From Bufo bufo (taxonomy: Eukaryota; Chordata; Amphibia; Anura; Bufonidae), in the NCBI RefSeq assembly GCF_905171765.1, contig NC_053393.1:66185371-66249370 (forward strand): DNA of 64,000 bases, read 5' to 3'. Each line of letters starts with the position of its first letter. Positions within the stretch are counted from its first letter, which is position 1. This document shows positions 32,872 to 45,178 of this stretch, piece after piece. Both the position numbers and the translations under genes were made by a program. A model generated the notes under the pieces. The model made no database searches and was not told the origin of the DNA. It saw only the letters and a program-made list of their open reading frames with translations.

Positions 32872-33232
32872 AGTGGTTATTAAATGGGTTATCCAATCGC
32901 AAAAATGCCCAGGCCCCTCACACAGATTGCACTTACCTCGCTCCCCGGCACCCGCGTCGCTTCTACTGTCTGCACAGCTGCCGCTGCATCTCTGGCGACG
33001 GGCAATAACAGGCTGCGACAGGAATGAGCCTCCCTAGCATCGCGGGTGAAGATAGGGAAGCTCGTTCCAGTCGAGGCCTGCTACTGCCTGCTCCCCCCCC
33101 ATTGACGGATAATTTCATCTGTGCGACGGGGACATGTAGCGCCGGCCGTGCGCGGATCAGGAGTGATGCGGGTGCCGGGAAGTGGGGTAAGTATAGCCTA
33201 TATAAGGTGTCTGGGCATTGGATAACCACTAT
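32872..33232. repeat. Palindromic element, GC-rich interior
   Basis: ATGGGTTATCCAATCGCAAA and ATGCCCAGGCCCC on the left are mirrored by GTGTCTGGGCATTGGATAAC on the right. A TTAA (32880-32883) marks the left end; the right one is degraded. The inner arms CTCCCCGGCACCCGCGTCGC and GATGCGGGTGCCGGGAAG also pair. Confidence 0.65.
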
Positions 33233-33244
33233 AATGATATTCAC

Positions 33245-33607
33245 TAGTGTTGGTCGAGCACCAAAGTGCTCGAGTACAACACTTCTGGATGCTCGGGTGC
33301 TCTACAGAGCACCCGAGCACAATGGAAGTCAATGAGCATTAAACCAGGCACCCCCTGCTCTGAGGGGAGGGTGTCGGGACTCTAGTTCAGCTTAGGAGTC
33401 CCTGCTCTGACTCCATATATAGCTATGTCCATATATGGAGTCAGTGCTTGGGCACACCCCAGTGTATTTAAATCTAATTTAGCCTGTGTTTCTGAAAAGT
33501 TTCTGGCGGGATTCGAACTCACAACCTTCTACATTACAGGCAAGAATCTTAACCACTACACTATAGAGCTGCATGGCCAGATACTAAAGCATGCTCGCCT
33601 GCCACTA
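33245..33607. mobile_element. hAT-type element containing a tRNA-like sequence
   Basis: Termini are TAGTGTTGGTCGAGCACC and CTCGCCTGCCACTA. The flanks ATATTCAC and GTAATCAC match at 6 of 8 bases. The left half has GCTCGAG and CACCCGAGCA palindromes. The right half carries a tRNA-derived segment on the minus strand. The left end resembles that at 57476. Confidence 0.6.
33503..33576 (-). other. tRNA-like sequence (SINE head or tRNA pseudogene)
   Basis: On the minus strand, TAGTGTAGTGG (33553-33563) resembles an A box and GAGTTCGAATCCC (33508-33520) a B box, with correct order and spacing. The sequences outside the boxes do not form a matching acceptor stem. I therefore read it as a SINE-derived or pseudo-tRNA segment rather than a working tRNA gene. 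Confidence 0.65.
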
Positions 33608-33615
33608 GTAATCAC

Positions 33616-35573
33616 ATAAGAAAACATCCATAATATTCATTCCACCTACCAAGTTTCTAATCCAAGATGGGGCTACTTATCCAGGCCCACCCAGACCCCA
33701 TATAATCACCATCAAACATTGGTGCCAATGCTGCTATGATTATAAGCAGAGAAGCTATCACAAGAATAATTTTGAAAAAAAAAGCAGAGAAGTGGTCATA
33801 CATACAACACTGCTTGCACACCAGAACTATTTTCAAAATGGCCATTGTGTCCCACCCCCCAAAAAAACTAAATGCATGGTATCCCTTGAAACAGAATTAG
33901 TTAACATCTAGAATTAGGGTCACAATTAGGACAAGAGGCTATTGTCAGTATTACATTTTCACCAGTAATATTAATTGAGACTTTGAGTAACACTAGACAT
34001 CAGATATGATTAACCTCTTTACCACCCTAGGCCACCAGGGATGCTGACATTAACACCAAACTGTCTACATCACCGGGCTAGATTGGATTAAGTTTGGTAG
34101 ATGTGATCATTGTACCCTATAAACTGGCCTTGCCATCAGAGATGCTGTCTTAGACCACCAAGGATGATTACATTGTAGGGGTATTCCCAAAAAGGAAACT
34201 TGGTGAAGTGTCCCACATCTATCATACGTTTATAACATAAATGTCCATGTTGGCAATACCACTTTAATGGCAGCATCCTTGGTGGTCTACAAAAGTAAGG
34301 GGTACAAGGATTTTCCAGCACAAAATGATTTGCCATAGCCAGCAAATGGTTGTCACGCTTCGGTGTGGGAGGGAAACACCACACCAAGCATAGGAGGGAA
34401 GGAAGGGGGGGGGGGCAGGGAATCAGGTATGAGAACTACAGAAGGAAAATAGACAGTGAATACCCTAACCAAAATCCTGACTGACTACCAGTGTGGGCAG
34501 ACCCCAAAGGTAGGTGAGTTCATACGCAGGAATACCTAGAGTCCTATCAAGCCCTATAGGACTCTGGTATTAATCGCAGGGATGAGACTACCTGTTGCTC
34601 CAAAAGGAAGGACGAACAGGAGTCTCCTTCAGGCCTAATACAAACAATAGGGAAAAGCAACACACAGAACCCAAACAAAATACAAAAGGGAAAGGAAAGA
34701 CTTAACTTCAAAGGAGCAATGGAAGCAACAGGAACTCAGCCAAGATCCAACCACAATCTATCCAAAGGTCCAAACAGAAGCTGTAAACCCCACAGCATTG
34801 TGGGAGAAGCAACTATAAATAGAGAAGGTTAAATGACCCTAATAGCCACACCTGGGGAAAGAATGTGTGGCAAGCACCAGAAACAACACAGACGTCATTT
34901 GATCCAAATGGAAAACATGCCAGTCTCACCAATCTCAGGTTGCCGTTTTTACAGGGCCCAGGGCCGCCCCCTATGCTCCACTTCTTGACGTCTTCTCAAA
35001 ACAGCAGGGGATAACTGGGATTGCTGATCAGTCACTCGCTGATTGACGCAGGTCATCACCTCAGTTAGTGACTGGATGAGCAGCGTTCCCAGCCATTTTC
35101 TGCTATATCGAGAAGTCAGATGAAGTAGAGTGTAGTAGGGACCATCACAAATGCAAATGCCATGGCACAATGGCGAGGTGAGTATAAGCTTGTTTATTTT
35201 TTTCAATTATTTAATGGCCATGACAACTTTTTTTGTACTGGATTACCCCTGTAATGTCAGCATTTCCTGGTGACAAGGCCGAATTACAGGGAGGACACAA
35301 GGTGCACATCTACCAGCCTTGATCCAGCCTGGTCTGGTGATATAAGGCTTAATATCAGCATCCCTGGTGGCCATGGGCTCAGACATGGCATGTCCTTTAA
35401 CCTTCAACTGGCCAAAACAATCAGGGATGCTGACTGTTACCCCTTATTACCCTAAGCTGCCAGGAATGCTTAAATTAACCCCTTCATCTTCCTAGACCTG
35501 CAGTGAAGTTGGCATTATCTCCTTTTCTAGACCACCCGGGATGCTTACAATACAAGGTCTTTTTGAGTGTTTT
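33616..35573. other. No gene; one possible LTR-like block
   Basis: 34345-34910 starts TGTCACGCTTCGGTGTGG and is followed by A-rich sequence ending near ACACAGACGTCA. The TG...CA limits suggest an LTR, but the flanks do not match, so I leave it unclassified. At 34399-34417 there is a run of G. The rest shows nothing recognisable. Confidence 0.35.
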
Positions 35574-36053
35574 ATACTGATGACCCATCCTCAGCATAGG
35601 TCATTAGTTTCTCAACGGTGGGGGTCCGACTCCCAGCACCCCTGCCGATCATCTTTTTGAAGAGGCCTCTTAAAAAAGCTGATTGGATAGGATAGGCCAT
35701 CAGTAAAAATCCCATAAAACATTTAACACCCTAGACCAGGGGTGCACAACCTTTTCTGGTTGGGGGCCACATTGTCAGCCTGAAGCAATTTCAAGGGCCA
35801 AAAATAAAATTTAAAGGGGTATTATTAACTGAAATACTATATGTATGGCATATTGAAAAGACAGTGTACAAATGGTACATAGACCAGTGATGTCATGTTC
35901 ATTGGTCAAATGGCCTAAATGCAGCTCAGTCCCTTTCAACTGAATGGGGCTAAGCTGCTATACCAAGCACAGACCCTATCCAATGTATGGTGCTGTGCTG
36001 TGAGAAAGCCACGGCGCTCAATGGAGGATAGGTCGTCAGTATAAAACACTCAG
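35574..36053. repeat. Foldback element interrupted by another repeat
   Basis: GAGTGTTTTATACTGATGAC and CCATCCTCAGCATAGGTCAT on the left face GAGGATAGGTCGTCAGTATA and AAACACTC on the right. A second repeat starting CAGGGGTGCACAACCTTTTC (from about 35739) sits inside. Confidence 0.65.
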
Positions 36054-36062
36054 AAAACACCT

Positions 36063-39000
36063 CTGAACCTTTAACCCTCTAGACCACCAGAAATGTTGGT
36101 ATTTAACCCTTCAGTATCTAAGATAGTGATATTAAATAATAAAAAGTGAAGTTATGCACCCAAGATTGCGTCCAGACAGTATCTTTGGTGGAAAAGATAA
36201 TAATAGATGCTACATTCTCTTCAAATCCACCTTCCTGCTGTAACTGGCAGTGGGTGTGGACCCACTGTGCCAACTAACCAGTTTGACTTTGGGCTAAACC
36301 TAAGGGCGTTGTCCTGGCGATTCCCTGGTATTCACCCTTTAACCCCTATACAGGGATCTAGACTTCACCACAGGGAACCAGCTAGGCCGCTACCTCCTGG
36401 AGTAGTCCTGGTGTAGTTGGCTCCTGACCCACGGGAGTCAGAGACACCAGTGTGAAGCCCGAAGGACAAAAAGCGTAGTCTGAATACAGTCCAAAGTCAG
36501 GGCAGGCTGAGTACTTGCATATTCCAAATACCAATTCCAAGGTCGGTACAGCCAAGAGTACGTGCGTAGTCCAGGTCAAAGTTCCAAGGTTGAGACAGGT
36601 GGCAAGGAGCAGAACCAGTACACAGGCAAGGTTCGGTACATGAGTATTCAGACAACAGATCACCTTCGCTGGTTACTAGAGACTGGACAACCTGAAAGCT
36701 CAGGCGAGGAGATGGATCGGGAGACTGATCAGCAACTTGAACAACAGCTGGGCTGTGGGCACAAGGAAAGGATTAACTGTTGCAGTGCTGAAGTCAGGAG
36801 CGTTGCTAGGGTCTGAAAACATCCGGGGCACAAGCCCACTGTCTTGAAATTGCACATTAAAGGCTTGCTTAAAGGGGTGTTCTGGTTTACGCAAATGAAG
36901 TGCAGTACTGCAGACTGCAGTCATTATATAATACAACATTCGGTAACTTTCCAATATCTGTTATGTTTCATTTCCTCACCACTGCAGAAATCTTTGCTTG
37001 GGCCCTGTAATATTGGTGGGAGTGGACCCTGGGCAACCCCACAGATCATCCCCCCACCCCCCTTGTACTTGTTCCGCTACTTGCGGGCTGCGCGGGTATG
37101 AGTTCAGTCACTTCGGTGTGCTACCAGGCCAGCATAACATTCAGGGCACTGGACAAAACATCTGGGGCTCAAGCCCTGAATGTTTTGACCTAACGACGCC
37201 CCTGGCTGAAGGACAGTTCACGGAGCACTAGTCCCAGTTCACACAGGGAAAATAGAGTGATGTCCATGCATGCCCAGGACAGCAAGACAGCAGTGGGCAC
37301 GGACCGCCGGCATGACACCTTGAAGCAAAAATAGTTAAAAAAAATGAATGAATTTCATTATTTTTTAACTGGACTTGTGTAATGTCATTGACTGTGCATC
37401 TGCTGCACCTGACAAAGACATTAAAATAACTCTGAGTGACTGGATGGGGGAAACTCAGGATCCAGATGCAAACAGATCATGTACAGTAAGACTCCCAATA
37501 GTAGCTGTAATGACAACGTGCCTACAGGTGCAAGCTGGAACACAAACCGAGTATTCTCCAAGCTGCAGAAGAAACTTTTCCTTTTTGTTCTTTTCTTTTG
37601 CAAAGTACCCCCTCCCCCCACAGCCTGAAACGCGTCTGTCTACTTTTACTGCCACCAAACGTGACTTATTTTATTCTCTGAACACCAATCTATGCTTCTT
37701 GTTACAAATCATTGCACGGTGTACGGACACCTGAATTTCAGCGCGGACATCAATTAACTCAGGCTGCTCTGTGCTCTGTGTTATTGAACAGGTGCTCGAA
37801 AGGTCAGACACAAGATGAAGTCACCATTTAAAGTGCATGTTAATGGAGATGGGAGAGATTTTGTCATGCGCGGTGCAATGTTGGCAGGAAATGGTGGTAA
37901 CCTGCAGCTGGTTGAGGTTCTTTGTTTGCTCGTTGGATGGATGACAATTTTTCTCTTGCTCCAAGCAAATAATCTGACTGCAAGCTCCAGAGCTGGAGAG
38001 ATCAAGATCTTGGCTGCTACTAATAATTAAAGGGAAACTCTGGATTGGAACCTTTTCAGGTGTTATCTGAATTGCTCCCTTCGGAAGCTGCAGGAATTCG
38101 ACAATGAGCCTACAAGGCTGTAGGAAAACCAAAATACCCCTCAGTGCATGGTTCCATTAGCAGATTGGAGCACCTTGGGAGAGTCTTAGAGCTCATCCTC
38201 CTATGCATCACTGTGAGGCTCAAATGCAGGCACAGGCTCTTCACATTTTGCAGGGAGACCGGAGCACATGGATACAGAGGGCGGCGTACCAGGTGCCAAC
38301 TTTACCCATGGGGAAATATCAGCCAAACAGTGACTACCATCGACAATGTAGCATGCACAATTATTGAACGTTGCAAACACAAACCGTGCAGGTGTGGGAT
38401 GGTAAGGCTAGGCCCAGTTGACTTTTTCTTTCTACAATTGTGTGTCATTGTAGCTTCTGTATGCAAGCAAGTGCGCCTTGCCACTGCCCATTCAGTTGTA
38501 GACAGGTCCCAACATCAATGTGCAGAGGGTACACTTGGGTCACTGAGGATGTGCAGCACCCAACTCTCAGGGACCTCCTTTCAAGCACGCCATCTTGTCA
38601 CCTCCCAGGTGTGTCACGTCATCAGAAAATTACCACATACTACAACGCTACCTCCCTCTATCCCAAAGGTCGACTGCTTTGCCCATCTCAACCTCTCTAC
38701 CACAAAGCCTGAGTTAAACATATTATACACCTTTTTCACATCAAAACACAGGGGCCCGATTTCAACATGGAGGGGAAATTCCTCCACAAACTCTTTTGAT
38801 CACAGTACACACAGATCATATCAAGGGTGGATTGACTACTTGAGTTCAAAGGTATTGGTTTCGGGTCAGAGGAGGCCAACAACACCTTAGTCACTGTTCA
38901 TAAAAGATGAGTAAGGAGCTCAAGGTCCAAACTGTTCCCACTGTATCATATAATTAAAAAGTTATGGAACTAATAAAGGCAAGTGATCTACTCCAAAGTC

Positions 39001-40558
39001 AGCTTCAAACTTAGGTTGTCTTCTGCTGGGTCTGATGGGATCTGTTGTGGCTGGTCCCGTTCATTGTGTCAGACTGTGAGCCTATAGCAGTGTTCTCTCT
39101 GGTAGGCCATCCTAGCCCTAAGAAATCTTCTACAAAGGGCTAAATTATATATGTGGTCTGGACTTGTACCACCTTGAAAAACTAGGCGGTTCCACAAGCC
39201 ATCCTCCATGCCTTGGTTGGTTTTGTGACCTTTTGAGTAGGTATTTTTGACCAATCGATCTACAGTACACTGAGAAGGGAAGACCTGTATGGAAATTTTA
39301 AAGACCCCCTGTAATTTAAAAGGGGAGAGGACCCTTTCAATATTTTTCTGTAGGGCCAAGTACTTCTTCCAGCTAATATCAATCTATGTACAGTGTATTC
39401 ATTGCTAACTGCATAGAACTTCTCAAGAAAATAGGGTTCCCCTAATGCTTGATCTGTGATCCTAACCACATCCAATCGAGAAGATGTGGAGACGCATGAA
39501 AGTGGCTACCTCTTTAGATCGGTGAGTGGCTAACTCCTAACCAATCAGCTGAATGGAGGGGAGCCATGTCCTCTTCATTGTTTATAGGGACACAGCGCCA
39601 TCCAAACAGTTGTGGCTGTGCTTTGGACTGCAGCTCAGTCCTGTTCAAGAGAATAGGACTTAAGCTGTTGTGCCAGATACCACCACAGCCGTGTGTCTAT
39701 GACACTCACTGGCACTGTACAGACAAACCATCAAACAAATCCCTGGAAAGCTCCTTAAATACTTCTCACAGCTGAAGGTTTGCTGCAGTTGCATTCAGTC
39801 CAGACAATCTGCTGTGAGGTGTATACATTACAGAAGAAAAGATGTTTCCCCTGCCCTGAAATAATGTAGCTCCAGGCTGTACATTAGATACACATGTAGC
39901 AAACCCTCAGCTGTGAGAAGTATTAGGTTTGTACCGGTTTTGCATTATGTCGCTTCCACTATAATATTTCCATTTGTTATCCATGTCGTACTAATGTTTC
40001 CAGCCTCCTGCATTTGCTGTATACACTCTATACCATCTGCAGCGATATTTCCCTTGGTTTTCATCTTAAACATACACGCCGTCCATCCGCCGTTCATGTT
40101 TTCCATTCTCACTTATCAGCTGTTTGCAAAGATTAGCGGTCGTACGGCAAAAATATTTTTGTGCTTAGAATCGAAGCAAAAATGGCATTTTCCACATCTA
40201 ATCTCAAAAAACTTTGTTTAGTTTTCCCCTACCACCCAGATTTCCTCCCATAAACTTGGAGCAGAACTCCGCACACCCTTTTATCATGTGTCACCAGCTG
40301 ACAGTACATGTTCGTTTTTACGCCCTTTTCCCCACTGCTGGAATTCGCTCATGTCAGTGCATTAATCTTATTATTGAAGGGAGAAATATCTGAGCACAAC
40401 AGGAGGCTGATGAGACGCGCAGGCTGCCGCCGACCTGTCAATCATGTCTTACTCTGGATATGAAAAACACAGCATTTTAATCTTTGATAAAGATGAGCTG
40501 CAGCAGCTGCACCTTCTAGAGCAGGGGCTAGCTCTGGCTTTCCTCCAACTATGGTGAA
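36063..40558. other. Long non-coding stretch
   Basis: No gene is recognised. 36395-36800 is rich in purine-type CAGGTCAAAGTTCC units that I suspect are an old LTR-type repeat. 36870-37100 has AAAGGGGTGTTCTGGTTTAC, the start of a TTAA-type element without a visible partner. The 248-codon open frame at 38144-38890 has no conserved motif and uneven composition, so I do not call it. Confidence 0.35.
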
Positions 40559-40578
40559 ACTACAACTCCCAGCAATGC
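40559..40578 (+). promoter_or_regulatory. ZNF143/THAP11-like motif in a MITE fragment
   Basis: ACTACAACTCCCAGCAATGC differs from the SBS2-type consensus by one inserted A. It lies in a repeat fragment starting CAGGGGCTAGCTCTGG (40523), probably half of the palindromic element seen at 48720 and 55623. Binding is inferred from the motif only. Confidence 0.45.
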
Positions 40579-40611
40579 ACAATTGCTTGGATGTTCTCAG
40601 AACTCCCATAA

Positions 40612-40902
40612 GGGTGCATTCACACGTCCGTAAGTGTTTTGCGGTCTGCAAATTACAGATACCAGCAGTGTGCGTTCTGCATTTTGTGGAACGCACATGG
40701 CCAGCCCTATGATAGAAATGCCTATTCTTATAGGACATGCTCTATCTTTTTGCGGGGCCGCGGAACGGAACTAAGGATGCAGATAGCACACAGTGTGCCA
40801 TCTGCATCTTTTGTGACCCCATTGAAATAAATGGGTCCGCACCCATTCCGCAAAATTGCAGAACGGATGCGGACCAAGAAATATGGTCGTGTGAACTGAC
40901 CC
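40612..40902. mobile_element. PIF/Harbinger-like MITE
   Basis: Termini GGGTGCATTCACACGTCCG and GGTCGTGTGAACTGACCC are inverted repeats flanked by TAA on both sides (40609-40611 and 40903-40905). The interior CGGGGCCGCGGAACGGAACT is shared with 48970-49286. Confidence 0.8.
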
Positions 40903-40971
40903 TAAACCTTGGAGTTGTAGATTCATCACAACTGGTGAGCCAGAGGTTGTTAACCCCACTATAATTATTTA

Positions 40972-42581
40972 CACTGAACAAAAATATAAAACGCAACACT
41001 TTCGGTTTTGCTCCCATTTTGCATGAGCTGAACTCAAAGATCTGAAACATTTTCTACATACACAAAAGACCCATTACTCTCAAATATTGTTCACAGATCT
41101 GTCTAAATCTGTGTTAGTGAGCACTTCTCCTTTGCCAAGATAATCCATCCCACCTCACAGGTGTGGCATATCAAGGTGCCAATTATACATTTGCACAGGT
41201 GTGCCTTAGACTGCCCACAATAAAAGGCCACTCTGAAATGTGCAGTTTGATCACACAGCACAATGCCACAGATGTCGCAAGGTTTGAGGGAGTGTGCAAT
41301 TGGCATGCTGACTGCAGGAATGTCTACCAGAGCTGTTGCCCGTGCAATGAATGTTCATTTCTCTACCATAAGCCGTCTCTAAAGGCGTTTCAGAGAATTT
41401 GGCAGTACATCCAACCGGCCTCACAACCGCAGACCACATGTAACCACACCAGCCCAGGACCTCCACATCCAGCATGTTCACTTCCATGATCGTCTGAGAC
41501 CAGCCACCCGAACAGCTGCAGCAATAATCGGTTTTCATAACCAAAGAATTTCTGCATAAACTGTCAGAAACCGTCTCAGGGAAGCTCATCTGCATGCTCG
41601 TCGTCCTCATCGGAGTCTGGACCTGACTGCAGTTCGTCGTCGTAACAGACTTGAGTGGGCAAATGCTCACATTCAATGGCGTCTGGCACGTTGGAGAAGC
41701 GTTCTGTAGACAGATGAGTCCCGGTTTTCACTGTTCAGGGCAGATGGCAGACAGCGTGTGTGGCGTTGTGTGGGTGAGTGGTTTGCTGACATCAACGTTG
41801 TGGATCGAGTGGCCCATGGTCGCGGTGGGGTTATGGTATGGGCAGGCGTATGTTATGGACAACGAACACAGGTGCATTTTATTGATGGCATTTTGAATGC
41901 ACAGAGATACCGTGATGAGATCCTGAGGCCCATTGTTGTGCCATTCATCCACGACCATCATCTCATGTTGCAGCATGATAATGCACGACCCCATATTGCA
42001 AGGATCTGTACACAATTCCCACATCCCAGTTCTTGCATGGCCAGCATACTCACCGGACATGTCACCCACTGAGCATGTTTGGGATGCTCTGGATCGGCGT
42101 ATACGACAGCGTGTTCCAGTTCCTGCCAATATTCTGCAACTTCGCACAGCTATTGAAGAGGAGTCAGCCAACAGTCCACAGACCACAATCAACAACCTGA
42201 TCAACTCTATGCGACGGAGATGTGTTGTACTGTGTGAGGCAAAGGGTGGCCACACCAGATACTGACTGGTTTTCTGACATCCCCCCAGTAAGGCAAAACT
42301 GTGCACATTTCAGAGTGGCAATTTATTGTGGGCAGTCTAAGGCACACCTGTGCAATATTCATGCTGTCTAATAAGCACCTTGATATGCCACACCTGTGAG
42401 GTGGGACGGATTATCTCTGTAAAGGAGAAGTGCTCACTAACACAGATTTAGACAGATTTGTGAACAATATTTGAGAGTAATGGGTCTTTTGTGTATGTAG
42501 AAAATGTTTCAGATCTTTGAGTTGAGCTCATGCAAAATGGGAGTAAAACCGAAAGTGTTGCGTTTATATTTTTGTTCACTG
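40972..42581 (+). mobile_element. Tc1-type DNA transposon, family E
   Basis: It starts CACTGAACAAAAATATAAAA, ends with the inverse, and is flanked by TA at 40970-40971 and 42582-42583. The inverted repeats are about 220 bp and contain TTTTGCATGAGCTGAACTCA and GTGTTAGTGAGCACTTCTCC, mirrored on the right. The 1610-bp length is near full, but the transposase is decayed. Confidence 0.95.
41263..42265 (+). pseudogene. Tc1 transposase pseudogene (family E)
   Basis: The frame starts MPQMSQGLRECAIGMLTAGM with an HTH (STRAVARAMNVHFSTISRL). It then has three in-frame stops: after TISRL near 41386, near 41560, and TAG at 41707-41709 just before the first catalytic Asp (TDESRFSLF). The second Asp is in LQHDNARPHIA. 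A +1 shift near 42010, with loss of several residues, moves the frame to the one ending at 42265. That frame holds YSPDMSPTEHVWD, with the third catalytic Glu, and the C terminus NLINSMRRRCV. The DDE residues remain readable, but the gene is dead. Confidence 0.9.
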
Positions 42582-42583
42582 TA

Positions 42584-43363
42584 TATTAATTATTAGAAAA
42601 CCAGAGTGAAAAACAATATGGCGGCCACTGTGGCTTCCATGGCCATAACTTTTGTCACGGAGGGTCTTCAGACTCCCTTATGCCTAATTATGCAGTGTAT
42701 AGTAGATATGAAATTTATGAGTCTATGAAAGTTGGGTGAGTCTAGGAAAGTGGACATACCGGCAGCTGAATTTTTTATATCTTCACAGAAGAGAAACATT
42801 TTTATATTAAAAATGTTATTTGTCATTTTATAAGAACACTAGTTTATAAACCACGTTTTGTGAATCAATTGAGGGGGGTGTCTACCATTCAGGATCCATT
42901 AGCCAATGTAGAGAACACCTTCATAGAAAGTCTTTCATTCTGGATGACCCAAACATATCATCACATTACACAGACAGGCCACTGATAGAAATCGGAACTG
43001 TGTAGTGCATTATTTTCCCTGTAGTGGCGCTGCAGGGTTATAGAACAGTTTATGATGGAATCCCCAATAGATGATCGCTGATCCCTCTCGGTCCCAAAAC
43101 AAAAGTACAGTTTGTAAAATACAAAATAAGAAATGCAGATGCGTCCTTACTCCTTTCAAAACTCTCTTCTTAGCTCAACTTATCCAAATAGGATTGTGTG
43201 ATACTCTGTCACAAGATGTTTATAAGTCTGTGTGTGGCCACATGGTGGTTGTGTTGGGGATTGCAGCCTGACAAGTGTTTTGCTAACACATCTCACTATT
43301 GTGCTGAACTTATTTCAGGCTATACACGACAATTTCATTGGACTCACTTACAGTATAATGGAC
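42584..43363. other. No recognisable feature
   Basis: The sequence is non-coding. Near 42990-43050 there is a block (CGGAACTGTGTAGTGCATTA, GTAGTGGCGCTGCAGGG) typical of vertebrate MITE interiors, but no ends are seen. Confidence 0.35.
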
Positions 43364-43760
43364 TTAAAGGGGGGTTTACAGGGAAAATTCTTTGTGAGAA
43401 TACAGGTCAGGACAGTTTAAAAATAAAAAGGAATCATTGCTCACCTCCACTGATCTCCAGCCTCTGCCTTCCCGATGCTGTTCCAGGCCCTGCTGCTCTC
43501 CACTTCTTGATCCCGCTTCGATACATCAGAAATTACAGGAAATGCCCTCTCAGCCAATCACAGATTGAGCCGGGTCACTGATACAGCCAGTGATTTGCTG
43601 CATGGGCCTTTATTGGCATTTCTGGTGTATCAAGCCTGGACCAGGAAGTGAAGATCAGCAGGGACTGGAGCAGCATCGGACTAGCAGCGGCAGGTTATCA
43701 GTGGGGCAGAGTAAGGATTCTTTTTTTTTATTTTTATTTTTTATTCCTTTCTCCCTGGAA
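43364..43760. repeat. Candidate palindromic element
   Basis: TTAA at 43364-43367 is followed by AGGGGGGTTTACAGG. CATTGCTCACCTCCACTGAT and the right-hand ATCAGTGGGGCAGAGTAAG are inverted. Inner arms include CTTCTTGATCCCGCTTCGAT-type sequence and GACCAGGAAGTGAAGATCAG. The right end is unclear. Confidence 0.5.
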
Positions 43761-45178
43761 TCCCAAAACAATACAGTACAATACAATAATTTACTTCGGT
43801 ACACTGTTGCCTGGTTGACTTTTCCCACCAGAGTATCAGAGGATCCCTGTGGATTCAACTCTTTAGGCGTGCCAGAAATATCTGAGCAGCAGACATGTGT
43901 GACCGGCCACTGCTCCGGATAGGAGCCCATGGATCAGGCACACCGTCTATGCTAAGGGAAAAGCCCTTTAAGAAGTCTGGAAAAGCTGGCTGACAACCAC
44001 TATGGGAGTTGTAAATGTAGCCATAGTTGTCAAGGATGAGACAAGTCTTAGATCTACTGATACTTTATTATTATATGTTTTTCCTTGAAGGGTCTCTTTA
44101 ATTCTTTTGGCTAAAAACTATATATCCAGGGCACACGACTGAAAAGTAGTGTGTTACATCTAGTATTAGAAAGTCAAAGAATTACAGATGGCTAGTCCCT
44201 GGACAGAAAAAGACAAGTAGTCACATGTAATATTTTCCATATGACACTCCTTCCCTCTTCTCATGTCATAGGACACCTGTGCCATGGCTTCCATCCAGGC
44301 CGTTCCTCACACTGAGCCGATCTCAGGTCACTCCGTCTCCATGCATCTTACAAGGCTGAAACGTGAAAGTTTAACAAGAAACAAGAAACATGTGAGGATT
44401 AAACGCTGATGGGTTTTATTAACAACACAAGGGGAGGTAGATGCTGTCAATGGCAGATTTATGTAGACTAATCTACTGGAAGACCAGAAACATTGAGCCA
44501 CCATCCGGAACTTCAGTCATTTATGTCTTGATTTATTAACCATATGTTTATAATCGGAAATTACTATCACACACCCATATTATGAATGCAACATGGGGAC
44601 CTCCTGTGGTTCCACTGAACCGGATTCCGATCACCATAGGTTTAATAATGTACATTACTCACATTTTCCAACTTCCCAAACAAATTTCACACACCTCATG
44701 AGCCTATAGAAATATCCTGACACGACTCAATATATAAAACAGAAGTTAATCGTGTCTCTTACCCAGATTTGATGCTTCCTTTCCTTGCTCTATACATGAT
44801 AGATGGCAGCAGGAAAGTGACCTCTTTAATGCAGGTGCCTATAACAATGATCATTACTGGTTGCACATGTGCTTTTTACCATCCATCAACATTATGTCTT
44901 TTGGTTGTGTGCCCAGTCTCTTTACATTATTTTGACAGTAGTGATGTTATGAGTATGTAGAACAATTTCCTGGATCTCTTTCACTGGGGAACAGGATCTT
45001 AGATAAGTCAAGCTGTAGGAGCAGTGTGCTATATATTGGTTTATGACTTTGATCAATATCCATTGACACTAGGGCAAACCTTTAAGACAGAATCTAAATG
45101 GATAACAAAATAAAATGGAGTCCCTCCCCCTTGAAGTGTTTTTTCATGTGGCCTTGGCCCCTTATCTTGAAGCATTAG
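43761..45178. other. No recognisable feature
   Basis: There is no gene or clear repeat. Sequence around 44240-44800 looks single-copy and is not obviously transposon-derived. Confidence 0.35.

Noticed and set aside
33503..33576. Functional tRNA gene
   Set aside because: A and B boxes are present, but the outer sequences do not pair as an acceptor stem and the segment lies inside a transposon-like unit.
34345..34910. Further solo LTR (TGTCACGC...GACGTCA)
   Set aside because: The TG...CA limits are suggestive, but flanks TGGT and TTTG do not match and no second copy is seen in the window, so I left it unclassified.
35739..35840. Complete hAT element starting CAGGGGTGCACAACC
   Set aside because: Only a left-type terminus is visible; I could not find a matching right end or an 8-bp duplication.
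38144..38890. 248-codon open frame on the plus strand
   Set aside because: No domain or known motif is visible, composition drifts along its length, no transposon context supports it, and the overlapping frames on both strands are also open. I could not support a gene.
41251..41676. Open frames on the minus strand within Tc1 family E
   Set aside because: They are antisense shadows of the decayed transposase, which is readable on the plus strand.
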